A stretch of DNA of 37,524 nucleotides. Source: DASXBA01 sp036406475 (GTDB lineage: Bacteria > Actinomycetota > Thermoleophilia > Solirubrobacterales > Thermoleophilaceae). Shown here in pieces: positions 29,107 through 37,524 of the stretch. Below the pieces are notes generated by a model that was not told the origin of the DNA, did no database searches, and saw only the letters and a program-made list of their open reading frames with translations. The stretch spans positions 1 to 37,524 of the forward strand of contig DASXBA010000178.1 of assembly GCA_036406475.1 (NCBI GenBank). Reading direction: 5' to 3'. Both the position numbers and the translations under genes were made by a program. The stretch's first letter is position 1, and the number at the start of each line of letters is the position of its first letter.

Positions 29107-32094
29107 CTACCGGGCGGCGCCTGCGACCGGCCGGCGAGCCACGTCCTCGATCTCGTCCGCCTCGACCGGCGGCGAGAAGAGGAACCCCTGCGCGAACGGA
29201 CAGCCGCGGTCCCGCAGCCACTCGAGCTGCTCCCGGCGTTCGACGCCCTCGGCCACCACGTCCACGTCCAGCGCCTCCGCCATCGAGAGCATTGCCGAGA
29301 CGATCGCCGTCGCCTCCGGCTCCGCCACGAGCCCGTCGATGAAGACCCGATCGATCTTGAGGGCGTCGATCGGGAATCGCTTCAGGTAGCTGAGCGATGA
29401 GTACCCCGTGCCGAAGTCGTCGAGGACCAGCCGTGGGCCGAGCTCCTTGAGGCGCCGCAGCGTTCCGACCGCGTCGCCCTCCGCGAGCAGGACGTTCTCG
29501 GTGATCTCGAGCTCCACGAGCTCCGGATCGAGTTTCGTCTCGTCGAGCGTCCGCCTGAGCAGGTCCACCACGTCGCTGTCGGATACCTGCCGCGGCGACA
29601 GGTTGATCGAGATCCCGAGCTTCTTCTTGTCGCCCTTGGCGCGCCAGGAGGCCGCCTCGCGGCAGGCAGCCTCGAGCACCCAGGCGCCGAGCGGCACGAT
29701 GAGGCCGCTCTCCTCGGCCACGTCGATGAACTCCGACGGCGGCAGCATGCCCCGCTCCGGATGGTCCCAGCGCACCAGCGCCTCCGCCGCCACGACCTCG
29801 TCACCCGCCAGCGACAGGACCGGCTGGAAGCGAAGCGTGAGCTCGTCCTCGCCCACGGCTCGGCGCAGCCCGGCCTCGGTCTGGATGCGGCGGACGAGGT
29901 TGGCGCGCATCTGCTCGTCGAAGACCTCGAAGCGGCCCTTGCCGCCGCCCTTGGCGCGGTACATCGCGGCGTCCGCGTCGCGCAGCACCTCGGAGGCGGT
30001 CGCCCGGCCGGCCTCCACGAACACGAGCCCGACGCTGACGCTCAGATAGTGCATCCGGCCGCCGAGCGCGAAGGGCGCGGTGAATGCGTCGGAGATCCGC
30101 TCGGCGATCTGCATCGCCGTCTTTTCCGAGTCGAGGTCCTCGCAGAGGATCACGAACTCGTCGCCGCCGAACCTCGCCACGGTGTCGGCGCCGCGCAGCG
30201 CCTGCTGGAGGCGCGGTGGCAGGGCCTTGAGCAGCTCGTCGCCGACACCGTGCCCGAGGCTGTCGTTGACGAGCTTGAAGTCGTCGATGTCGCAGAAGTA
30301 GACGGCGAGCTTCGACTGCGGCCGGCGGGCGCGGGTCAGCGCGTGCTCGAGCCGGTCGAGGAAGAGGCCGCGGTTGGGCAGGCCGGTGAGCGGGTCGTGG
30401 AGCGCCTCGTGCTCGAGCTGGCGCTCGGCCTCCTTGCGCTCGGTCACGTCACGGATCGAGCCGGCGATCAGGAGCCGGTCGGCGGCCCGCAGCGGGCTCA
30501 TGCTGACCTCCACCGGGAACTCCACGCCGTCCTTGCGCCGCGCCAGCAGCGCGCTGGTGGCGGCGGCCGGCCCCACGCGCCCGGCGTCGCTGTCCTTTCC
30601 CTTCGTCGCGGGCCTGGGCGCCTCCGAGAAGAGCTCGATGATCTGCCCGCCGATCACTTCCTCGCGCTCGTAGCCGAAGAGGTCGAGCATCCGGGTGTTC
30701 ACGTCCACGAGGCGATGGCCGTCGTCGACCACGATCATCGCGTCGGGGGCCGCCTCGAGTAGGGCCTCGAAGCGCTCCTCGGCGAGGCGGTGCTCGGTCA
30801 CGTCCTGGGCGGTACCGCGCATCTTGCGCGCGGACCCTGCTGAGTCCCGGATGATCTTGCCGTGGCTCGAGACGTTGCGGACCTCTCCGCTCGGGCGGAT
30901 GATGCGGTGCTCGAAGCGGAACGGCGTGCCGTCGCCGAACGCCTCGCGCACCTTGCCCTCGACCAGCTCGCGGTCCTCTGGATGGACGCAGTCGAGGTAG
31001 CTCTGATAGCTGGTGCCGAAGGTCCCCCTGTCTACGCCGAAGATCCGGTAGAGCTCGTCGGACCAGGTGATGTCATCCGCCTCGATGTCCCACTCCCAGC
31101 TGCCCACGTGCGCGATCGCCTGCGCCTCCGCGAGCGCCACCTCGCTCTCGCCGACGCGGGCCAGTGCCTCCTCAGCGCGCTCCCACTCGGTACGCATCGC
31201 GGCCACGAGCAGGCCCGTGAGCGCCGCGAGGCCCACGAACAGCTGGGCGCTCAGCAGCCCGTCCGCCGGCACCGCGCTCACGAACGGCCCGACGCCGTTC
31301 CAGGTGAAGGCGATCGCGAGGCCGCCCACGACCAGCGAGGCGGTCACCGCGCCCACCTGGCGGAAGCGCATGGCGGCGAGGACGATCAGCGGGAACACCG
31401 GATAGGCGAGCGTCAGGTCGGCGTTGAGGACGAAGCTCGTGACGAGGACGAGGGCGGCCGCGAGCCCGCACGCCTCCGCGATCTGGCCGCCGCCCGGCAG
31501 CCCCGTCGCGCGTCGGCGGAGGAGCAGGAGCGGCGGGGCCACGAGCAGAACGCCCGTGAGGTCGCCGAGCCACCAGGTCCGCCAGAACTCGCCCAGCGCG
31601 TCGGTGGACACGACGCCGCCCGCCCAGAGGGTGCCGACCCCTATGGACGCGTTGACCGCGGTGCTGACTCCAGCGCCGAGGATCGCCAGGACGGCGACGT
31701 CCCGCATCCTGTGCAGGTCGGGATTGAGCCGGGCGCGGGTCAGGAGGTAGCAGGCGGTCATCGCCCCGAGCGCGTTGCCGGTGCAAATTCCCACCGCCTC
31801 GGCCGCGCCGGAGTCGGCCGTGAGGTTGGCGAAGAAGGCGCCAACCGCTATCGCGGGTGCGATCCGGTAGCCAAGCAGCAGGACCGCCGCCAGCGCGACG
31901 CCGCTCGGCGGCCATACCGCCGACACGACCTGGTGGCTCGCCGCGAAGGAGAGCCCGAGCTTGGCGACCGCGAAATAGCACCCGGCGACGGCGGCAAGCC
32001 GTGCCGGGTAGGGCAGCTTCGCGATGTCGAGTCGAAACCTGGGCGTTGGTCTCGTGATGAGAATCTCCGGAGGGCCGGGACGCCCGGCAAGCAT
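29107..32094 (-). CDS. MASE1-PAS-PAS-GGDEF-EAL cyclic-di-GMP signalling protein
   Basis: A 995-residue membrane protein. The MASE1 sensor (about residues 30-300) has roughly eight helices and a typical WPPSGVALAA start. Two PAS domains follow (about 318-435 and 440-555), then GGDEF (about 562-725) and EAL (about 740-985). The cyclase motif RFGGDEF (643-647) is intact, and an RGAD I-site lies five residues before it, so product inhibition is plausible. The phosphodiesterase half keeps EALVRW (771-773), NLSPRQ, ELEITEN, DDFGTGYSSLSYL and DALKIDR. Both activities look possible. The ATG follows an AAAAGG run by seven bases. It is divergent from the DUF2090 gene. Confidence 0.95.
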   Translation of the reverse strand: MLAGRPGPPEILITRPTPRFRLDIAKLPYPARLAAVAGCYFAVAKLGLSFAASHQVVSAVWPPSGVALAAVLLLGYRIAPAIAVGAFFANLTADSGAAEAVGICTGNALGAMTACYLLTRARLNPDLHRMRDVAVLAILGAGVSTAVNASIGVGTLWAGGVVSTDALGEFWRTWWLGDLTGVLLVAPPLLLLRRRATGLPGGGQIAEACGLAAALVLVTSFVLNADLTLAYPVFPLIVLAAMRFRQVGAVTASLVVGGLAIAFTWNGVGPFVSAVPADGLLSAQLFVGLAALTGLLVAAMRTEWERAEEALARVGESEVALAEAQAIAHVGSWEWDIEADDITWSDELYRIFGVDRGTFGTSYQSYLDCVHPEDRELVEGKVREAFGDGTPFRFEHRIIRPSGEVRNVSSHGKIIRDSAGSARKMRGTAQDVTEHRLAEERFEALLEAAPDAMIVVDDGHRLVDVNTRMLDLFGYEREEVIGGQIIELFSEAPRPATKGKDSDAGRVGPAAATSALLARRKDGVEFPVEVSMSPLRAADRLLIAGSIRDVTERKEAERQLEHEALHDPLTGLPNRGLFLDRLEHALTRARRPQSKLAVYFCDIDDFKLVNDSLGHGVGDELLKALPPRLQQALRGADTVARFGGDEFVILCEDLDSEKTAMQIAERISDAFTAPFALGGRMHYLSVSVGLVFVEAGRATASEVLRDADAAMYRAKGGGKGRFEVFDEQMRANLVRRIQTEAGLRRAVGEDELTLRFQPVLSLAGDEVVAAEALVRWDHPERGMLPPSEFIDVAEESGLIVPLGAWVLEAACREAASWRAKGDKKKLGISINLSPRQVSDSDVVDLLRRTLDETKLDPELVELEITENVLLAEGDAVGTLRRLKELGPRLVLDDFGTGYSSLSYLKRFPIDALKIDRVFIDGLVAEPEATAIVSAMLSMAEALDVDVVAEGVERREQLEWLRDRGCPFAQGFLFSPPVEADEIEDVARRPVAGAAR

Positions 32095-32163
32095 CGGAAG
32101 CCTTTTGTTGGAGCTTTAGAAGCGGTTCCGATTCAGCAGAGGCTCCGTCAGGAAAAGCTCGGG

Positions 32164-32169
32164 TATAAC
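32164..32169 (+). promoter_or_regulatory. -10 box (TATAAC) and RBS of the DUF2090 gene
   Basis: TATAAC matches five of six consensus positions. Transcription would start near 32176, leaving a short leader with a good SD (AGGAGG, 32191-32196) before the ATG at 32202. Unlike many neighbours, this gene has a conventional leader. Confidence 0.55.
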
Positions 32170-32201
32170 TGCACGGACCCGCTGCGCACTAGGAGGACTC
32201 C

Positions 32202-33137
32202 ATGGCTCTCGGCTACGACGGCAAGCTCTACATCCTGGCTTTCGACCACCGCGGCTCGTTCCAGAAGAAGATGTTCGGAATCGAGGGCGACCCCAGCGCC
32301 GAGGAGACCGAGAGGATCTCCGACGCCAAGCACCTGATCTTCGAGGGAATGCTCAAGGCGGCTGAAGGAGGCGCGGAGCCGGGGGTGACGGGCTGTCTCG
32401 TGGACGAGCAGTTCGGGGACCCCAAGGGCATCCCGCAGGAGGCCAAGGAGCGCGGGCTCGTGCTGTCGATGCCGGTCGAGAAGTCCGGTCAGAACGAGTT
32501 CGACTTCGACTACGGCGACGACTTCGGCGCCCACATCGAGAAGTTCGACCCCGACTTCGCCAAGGTCCTGGTGCGCTACAACCCCGACGGCGACGCCGAG
32601 ATGAACCAGCGCCAGACGGAGCGGCTGAAGCGGCTCTCCGACTGGCTCCACGAGAACGACCGCAAGTTCCTCTTCGAGCTGCTCGTGCCGGCTGAGGACG
32701 CCCAGCTCGAGCAGGTCGGCGGCGACTCAGACCGCTACGACGCCGAGGTCCGGCCCGAGCTGATGCGGCGCACGATCGTCGACTTCCAGGAGGCAGGCGT
32801 CGAGCCGGACGTCTGGAAGATCGAGGGGATCGAGACCCAGGAGGACTGCCAGAAGATCGCCGACACCGCGCGCCGCGACGGCCGTGACGGGGTCATCTGC
32901 GTGGTCCTGGGCCGCGGTGCCGACGACGCCAAGGTCGAGCACTGGCTGCACCAGGGCGCGCCCGTGGACGGCTACGCCGGCTTCGCCATCGGCCGGACGA
33001 TCTGGTGGGACGCCCTGAAGGGCTTCCTGGACGGAAACATCGAGCGCGAGGCCGCAGCGGAGCAGATCGCGAACAACTACATGCGCTTCGTTTCCGTCTA
33101 CAGCGAGGCCGAGGCGGCAGCACCCGCTCCCGCATAA
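32202..33137 (+). CDS. DUF2090 protein, TIM-barrel aldolase-like (IolC C-terminal domain relative)
   Basis: A 311-residue protein of the DUF2090 group, related to the C-terminal aldolase-like part of some IolC proteins (myo-inositol catabolism) and to class I aldolases. Landmarks are LYILAFDHRGSFQKKMFG, the CLVDEQFG strand, KVLVRYNPDGD, FLFELLVP, VWKIEGIE and the C-terminal GFAIGRTIWWDAL, a phosphate-binding-type loop. K and E in WKIEG are candidate active-site residues. No inositol genes lie nearby, so the substrate is not defined. The ATG has an AGGAGG SD at good spacing and a clear -10 box. A likely highly expressed, stand-alone gene. Confidence 0.85.
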   Translation: MALGYDGKLYILAFDHRGSFQKKMFGIEGDPSAEETERISDAKHLIFEGMLKAAEGGAEPGVTGCLVDEQFGDPKGIPQEAKERGLVLSMPVEKSGQNEFDFDYGDDFGAHIEKFDPDFAKVLVRYNPDGDAEMNQRQTERLKRLSDWLHENDRKFLFELLVPAEDAQLEQVGGDSDRYDAEVRPELMRRTIVDFQEAGVEPDVWKIEGIETQEDCQKIADTARRDGRDGVICVVLGRGADDAKVEHWLHQGAPVDGYAGFAIGRTIWWDALKGFLDGNIEREAAAEQIANNYMRFVSVYSEAEAAAPAPA

Positions 33138-33160
33138 GTCCGGTAGCCTCCCCTGCCGCG

Positions 33161-33400
33161 ATGCGGATGCGTCAATCACCGGCGCAGTTCGAAGCGGCCT
33201 TCCGTGAGGAGGCCGCCGACTCCGTCGTGCGCAGGGAGCACCTGCGCCGCCAGGCCGCTCAGCGGTCGCGGGTACGCAGGGTCGAGCGGACGCGCAAGCA
33301 GGGAACGCTGCGCTTTTCGCTACTCGTCCTCGCCATCCTGGCCACGGCCGTGATCGTCGCGGTCGTGATGTTCCAGACGCTGGCCCTGCTGGCCGGCTAG
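33161..33400 (+). CDS. Small hypothetical membrane protein (79 aa)
   Basis: A 79-residue protein with a charged, helical, Arg/Glu-rich N-terminal half (residues 1-48) and one membrane helix (about 51-74, FSLLVLAILATAVIVAVVMF). It resembles small single-pass proteins common in Thermoleophilia, but no function is known. The ATG at 33161 is eleven bases after a TAGCCT box and has no SD. It ends 12 bp before the convergent csrA stop. Confidence 0.7.
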   Translation: MRMRQSPAQFEAAFREEAADSVVRREHLRRQAAQRSRVRRVERTRKQGTLRFSLLVLAILATAVIVAVVMFQTLALLAG

Positions 33401-33412
33401 CGCCTCACGCCC

Positions 33413-33646
33413 CTACTTCGGACGGCTCTTGAGCCCCTGAAGGGCCCTGTCCACCTCCTCGGCATCGTCCTCCGAGCCGCCGCGATCCTGCTGGATCTCG
33501 ACGTAGACCTCCTTACGGAAGACGGGCACTGACCGCGGGGCGTCTATGCCGATGCGGACCTTTTCGCCCATGATCGCGAGCACGGAGACTTCGATGTCAT
33601 CCCCGATCATGATGCTTTGATTCGACTTGCGCGTGAGGACAAGCAC
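33413..33646 (-). CDS. csrA: Carbon storage regulator CsrA
   Basis: A 77-residue CsrA, a homodimeric RNA-binding protein that represses or activates translation by binding GGA motifs in mRNA leaders. The N-terminus MLVLTRKSNQSIMIGDDIEV and the IGIDAP(R) turn with VFRKEVY are conserved, including the RNA-binding R in the LTRK strand. It has an acidic 20-residue C-terminal extension (GGSEDDAEEVDRALQGL) beyond the usual 60-65 residue core. CsrA is usually encoded near flagellar genes (fliW, flagellin); none is seen here. The start is a GTG with SD GGGAGG nine bases upstream. That SD carries a GGA, so self-repression is possible. Confidence 0.95.
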   Translation of the reverse strand: MLVLTRKSNQSIMIGDDIEVSVLAIMGEKVRIGIDAPRSVPVFRKEVYVEIQQDRGGSEDDAEEVDRALQGLKSRPK

Positions 33647-33777
33647 TGAACGCCTCCCTGCCAGGAATTGAGAAGCCCACTAAAGCAGTCAGATGGGCCT
33701 GAATCAAGGAAGGTATCGCGTGCCGCCTCAATTAGGGACACCAAGCCCGTTCGGAGGTTGGATATTCTCCGGCGCCC

Positions 33778-34353
33778 TTGGCACGGAGATCTCTCAAACC
33801 ACAGCTCAACCAGATCCGGACCTGGGTTCGCGAGGGGCGCACCGACGCCTGGATCGCGCACCAGCTCGATGTGTCGGTATCCGACATCCGGGGCTTCAAG
33901 CGCGAGCACGAGCTGGCGCCCGGCGAGGCCGACAGCGATGCCGGCGCGGGCACGGAGGCGCCCGACCTGCGGGCGGAGGACGACGCGCTCGTCGCCGCAG
34001 CGCTCGAGGCCGAGGAGGAAGAGGGCGACGACGAGGCCGAAGCGGAGCCCGAGGCCGAGGCCGATTCCGAGTCCGAGTCCGAGTCCGAGGAATCCGACGA
34101 GAAGCCCCGCCGGCGCCGCCGCGGCCGTCGCGGCGGGCGCCGTGGAGGCCGCCGCCGCAAGGACCTCGAGGGCACCTTCGACCACGGCGAGGAGGGCTAC
34201 GGCCTCTGGCTCGACCCAGCGGTGGCCGACGACCCCGTCTACGCGGAGCACTGGGCCGGTCACCGGCCCGTGACCGTGACCGTCGAGGCAGAGCGCATCG
34301 TGATCACGCGCTCGGGCGACGACTCCTCGGGCGAGGACGACGAGGACGGCTAG
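33778..34353 (+). CDS. HTH protein with acidic and Arg/Gly-rich disordered regions
   Basis: A 191-residue protein. An N-terminal helix-turn-helix-like segment (residues 8-42, GRTDAWIAHQLDVSVSDIRGFK) precedes an acidic disordered stretch (about 50-108) ending in alternating Glu/Ser. An Arg/Gly block (110-128, RRRRRGRRGGRRGG type) follows. A conserved-looking C-terminal domain (about 132-178) has GYGLWLDPAVADDPVYAEHWAGHRP and a beta strand, then a second acidic tail. RGG-like blocks often bind RNA. The family is unknown to me. The TTG start at 33778 follows TATTCT (33763-33768) by nine bases; there is no SD. It is divergent from csrA. Confidence 0.7.
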   Translation: MARRSLKPQLNQIRTWVREGRTDAWIAHQLDVSVSDIRGFKREHELAPGEADSDAGAGTEAPDLRAEDDALVAAALEAEEEEGDDEAEAEPEAEADSESESESEESDEKPRRRRRGRRGGRRGGRRRKDLEGTFDHGEEGYGLWLDPAVADDPVYAEHWAGHRPVTVTVEAERIVITRSGDDSSGEDDEDG

Positions 34354-34649
34354 AAATCCGGGCGGACCCGCGCCTCGCGCGCGTAGCGCGCGAACGCGGC
34401 GTCGACCACCTCCGAGGCAGGCACCCCGGGGGATCGCCGCTGGACGAGATCGGTCGCCCAGTCCGTGCCCTCCCCGTACATGGCAGCCAGCTCGGCGACG
34501 GTGAAGCTCGACCCGAGTCGCCGCCGCAGCTCCTCCAGCACGAGGTCCACGGCCCGCTCGAGCCGCCGGCGCTCGGGCTCCTCCGCGTCGCGGACGCGCT
34601 GCTCGCCGTCGCGCCACTGGAAGAGCGCGTTCTCCTGTGCGTAGGGCAC
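34350..34649 (-). CDS. Hypothetical helical protein (99 aa)
   Basis: A 99-residue soluble helical protein, acidic then basic, with FTVAELAAMYGEGTDWATDLV as its most distinctive segment. No family is recognised and no cysteine or membrane helix is present. The ATG at 34649 gives a normal N-terminus. The last 4 bp overlap the convergent HTH gene, and the ftsB-like gene ends 31 bp upstream on the same strand. Confidence 0.75.
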   Translation of the reverse strand: MPYAQENALFQWRDGEQRVRDAEEPERRRLERAVDLVLEELRRRLGSSFTVAELAAMYGEGTDWATDLVQRRSPGVPASEVVDAAFARYAREARVRPDF

Positions 34650-34680
34650 AAACCCGAAGCTACCGGGTCCGGCCGCTCTC

Positions 34681-34986
34681 CTAACGCTTAGGCAGGTGCT
34701 CGATCACGTAGGCGCGCTCGCCGTGGCCCACGAGCCCCAGCTTCCGGGCCTCATACTCCAGCGCGCGCGGGTCCTTGAGCTCGCCGACCCGCCGCTTGAG
34801 GCTGCGGTTCTCCCGGGTCAGGTCGCGCAGCTCCTGCCTCTGCTCACCGTCCGTCCGCGATTGCTTCCACCAGTGGAGCGCCGGCGAGATGTAGAGGAGG
34901 AGGATCACGAACAGGGTTCCGAGCAGCGCATAGCGCCCGACCCGGTCCCAGCGGATGGCGCCCCTTCGTAGCGTCGCGGTGGTCAC
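34681..34986 (-). CDS. FtsB/DivIC-like septum formation initiator
   Basis: A 101-residue bitopic protein: a basic cytoplasmic N-terminus (1-16), one membrane helix (about 17-40), a coiled coil (about 44-68, RQELRDLTRENRSLKRRVGEL) and a C-terminal LEYEARKLGLVGHGERAYVIE typical of the FtsB/DivIC family. It is part of the FtsQLB-type division complex. Its place just downstream of eno is the standard actinobacterial context (eno-ftsB). The gap to eno holds a long inverted repeat that may separate or attenuate transcription. The GTG/ATG start choice is supported by the membrane topology. Confidence 0.9.
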   Translation of the reverse strand: MTTATLRRGAIRWDRVGRYALLGTLFVILLLYISPALHWWKQSRTDGEQRQELRDLTRENRSLKRRVGELKDPRALEYEARKLGLVGHGERAYVIEHLPKR

Positions 34987-35033
34987 GAGCGTCCCTTCGG
35001 CGCGACCGGACCGCCTCCTTCAATGGAGGCGCT

Positions 35034-35090
35034 AGTCGCTAGTCGTTAGTCGCTAGGAACGGCAGAGGGTCAAGCCCTAGCGACTAACGA

Positions 35091-35099
<9 letters not shown>
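35034..35099. repeat. 24-bp perfect inverted repeat of TAGTCGC/TAGTCGT heptamers
   Basis: The left arm (35034-35057) and right arm (35076-35099) are perfect 24-nt complements with an 18-base spacer. Both consist of heptamers TAGTCGC, TAGTCGT, TAGTCGC. The right arm includes the last two sense codons and the stop (TAG, 35091-35093) of enolase. The same heptamers appear at 2277-2289 and 8136-8157. Confidence 0.85.
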
Positions 35100-36361
<1,262 letters not shown>

Positions 36362-36365
<4 letters not shown>

Positions 36366-36991
36366 CCCTCGACGCGCTCCCTGTAGCGGTCGGCCGCCGC
36401 GCGAAGCGCGAGCTCGGGATCGACCCCGGCGCCGACCGACTCGCGCACGGCGGCGAGGAGCCGCTCACCCTGCTCCTCGAACTCGTCCCGGGCCTCGGCC
36501 TCCGCCGGCTCCCTGCCGGCGCTCTCGGCCCGCCTCAGGACCTTCTTCGCGTACAGGGTGGACGGGAGCGTGTCCGGGATCTGGCCGAAGACCTCTCCCC
36601 CGCGCTCGTCCTCGCGCTTGATCTGGTTCCAGTTGCGCAGGACCTCGCCGGCGGTGTCCGCGCGGACCTCTCCGAAGACGTGCGGGTGGCGCCGGATCAG
36701 CTTCTCGCGGCAGTGGTCGGCCACCTCCGCCAGGCTACCCGCCCCCCGCTCCTCGAGCAGGAGCGAGAGGAACTCGACCTGGAACAGCACGTCGCCCAGC
36801 TCGTCGAGGAGCCGGGCGTCGTCGCCGCCGTGGGCCGCTTCCGCCAGCTCGTACGCCTCCTCGACCGTGTGCGGCACGATCGAGCGCTCGTCCTGCTCGC
36901 GATCCCAGGGGCACTCGCGGCGCAGCCTGCGCGTTATCTCGTCGAGGCGGACGAGGGCCGCCGCGGCCTCTGCCGAGGGGCCCTCCGGCAC
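36362..36991 (-). CDS. mazG: MazG-family nucleoside triphosphate pyrophosphohydrolase
   Basis: A 209-residue MazG that hydrolyses nucleoside triphosphates to monophosphate and pyrophosphate. The metal-binding EExYELxEA...DELGDVLFQ pattern (EEAYELAEA, then DELGDVLFQ) and CPWDREQ at the N-terminus are diagnostic, followed by EKLIRRHPHVFG. It is shorter than the two-domain E. coli enzyme and seems to have one full catalytic domain plus a helical C-terminus. The GTG at 36991 overlaps the stop of the PPIase gene (TAGTG). A longer frame to 37180 would lie inside that gene and is Pro/His-rich non-family sequence. Confidence 0.93.
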
Positions 36992-37524
36992 TACGGCGCG
37001 GGCGTGCCCCCGGACGCGCCGCCCTGCGGGGTCGGCGTCGGCGTGGGCGTGGGTGTGGGCGTCGCTCCGCCACCCTGCGGCGCCTGCTGGGGCGTCTGGG
37101 GCGTCTGCGGCGTTGCGCCTCCCGGAGCGCCGCCCGAGGCGGGACCGGTGTCGGTCTTCTCCTTCGGGCCGTTCTTGCACTCGGCGATCCTGAAGCCGTC
37201 GGCGCAGACCGTCTTGTCCTTGTAGTCCTCGCGGAAGTTCTTGATGAACGAGTCGAGGGCCTTCTGCTGGCGCTGCGACTTGAGCAGATTGCGGATGGTC
37301 TCCCTGGCCTGAGTGAGCGACTGCTGCGACGCCGGCTTGACCTTGGTCACCTCGAAGACGTAGTAGCCGAACTGGGTCTTGACCGGGCCGGTGATCTTGC
37401 CCTTCTTGGCGGCGAAGACGGCCGAGTCGAGCGCCTTCTCCTGCTGGCCCTTCGACACGTCGGGCAGCTTGCCGCCCTGGCTCTTCGAGGCCTCGTCGAT
37501 CGAGTACTTCTTCGCGACGACGCT
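36991..37524 (-). CDS. Parvulin-type peptidyl-prolyl isomerase, 3' part (partial at window end)
   Basis: The reading frame is open to the edge of the window, so the N-terminus is missing. The visible 177 codons contain the second half of a PpiC/rotamase domain (YSIDEASKSQGGKLPDVSKG...GPVKTQFGYYVFEVTKVKPA), a helical C-terminal segment and a low-complexity tail of Thr-Pro repeats and Gly/Pro. The SurA/PrsA-like family folds exported proteins; a signal or lipid anchor would lie outside the window. The tail includes two cysteines (VCADGFRIAECKNG), a possible disulfide. It overlaps mazG by one base. Confidence 0.85.
   Translation of the reverse strand, partial: SVVAKKYSIDEASKSQGGKLPDVSKGQQEKALDSAVFAAKKGKITGPVKTQFGYYVFEVTKVKPASQQSLTQARETIRNLLKSQRQQKALDSFIKNFREDYKDKTVCADGFRIAECKNGPKEKTDTGPASGGAPGGATPQTPQTPQQAPQGGGATPTPTPTPTPTPQGGASGGTPAP

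Noticed and set aside
37028..37075. Short tandem repeat GGCGTG/GGTGTG at the window end
   Set aside because: It encodes the Thr-Pro run in the PPIase tail and is simple codon repetition, not a separate element.

Overview
The window is high-GC DNA with GTG, ATG and occasional TTG starts. It carries actinobacterial marker families: a six-gene Mce array, a DUF4235 protein, a probable F420-dependent LLM-class oxidoreductase, an R2lox-type oxidase, an FtsB-like protein beside enolase and MazG, and many genes that look leaderless behind a TANNNT -10 box. CsrA, the TMEM175-type channel, the sigma factor with a long Pro-rich tail and a relic of a SnoaL-like gene point to a deep-branching actinobacterium, most likely class Thermoleophilia (Solirubrobacterales/Gaiellales-like). 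That placement is an inference from gene content, not a phylogeny. I see no phage, IS element, CRISPR array or plasmid function; this looks like ordinary chromosome.

Layout. 1-690: a degenerate tRNA-Ser-like sequence and an initiator tRNA-Met with its terminator, both on the minus strand. 690-2251: an ArsC/Spx-like protein, an exopolyphosphatase and then a free-standing candidate structured RNA ending in a strong intrinsic terminator. 2286-4842: a divergent pair, a ThDP-dependent enzyme and a haloalkane-dehalogenase-like hydrolase. 4831-17172: one long minus-strand block of six overlapping mce genes, then a membrane class III nucleotidyl cyclase, then a membrane SpoIIE-type phosphatase. The YrbE/MlaE permeases and Mkl/MlaF ATPase normally encoded with mce genes are absent. 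17335-20671: a DUF4235 protein, tRNA-Leu, a sigma factor fused to a zinc-binding anti-sigma-like domain and a membrane anchor, CsaA, an LLM oxidoreductase and a 27-codon gene relic. 20643-29088: R2lox, a lipoprotein, a small membrane protein, a TMEM175 channel whose best start is an AUC codon, a secreted PHP-domain protein, an MBL-fold hydrolase, SelD, a rhomboid-fold protein lacking both catalytic residues, and a GCS2-type ligase. 29107-34649: a MASE1-PAS-PAS-GGDEF-EAL protein, a DUF2090 protein, CsrA and small unknown proteins. 34681-37524: ftsB, eno, mazG and a partial parvulin-type PPIase, a conserved housekeeping neighbourhood.

Connections. Signalling genes are unusually dense: a cyclase, a PP2C-type phosphatase, a dual GGDEF/EAL protein, a membrane-tethered sigma factor and CsrA. 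The mce/cyclase/phosphatase block could couple envelope lipid transport to a signalling output, but adjacency is the only evidence. A short repeat built from TAGTCGC/TAGTCGT heptamers sits exactly at the 3' ends of three genes (TPP enzyme, last mce gene, enolase) and supplies their stop codons. Beside enolase it forms a 24-bp perfect inverted repeat. This repeat, the sigma/anti-sigma fusion, the orphan mce array, the candidate RNA at 2058-2251 and the AUC-start channel gene are the observations most worth following up.
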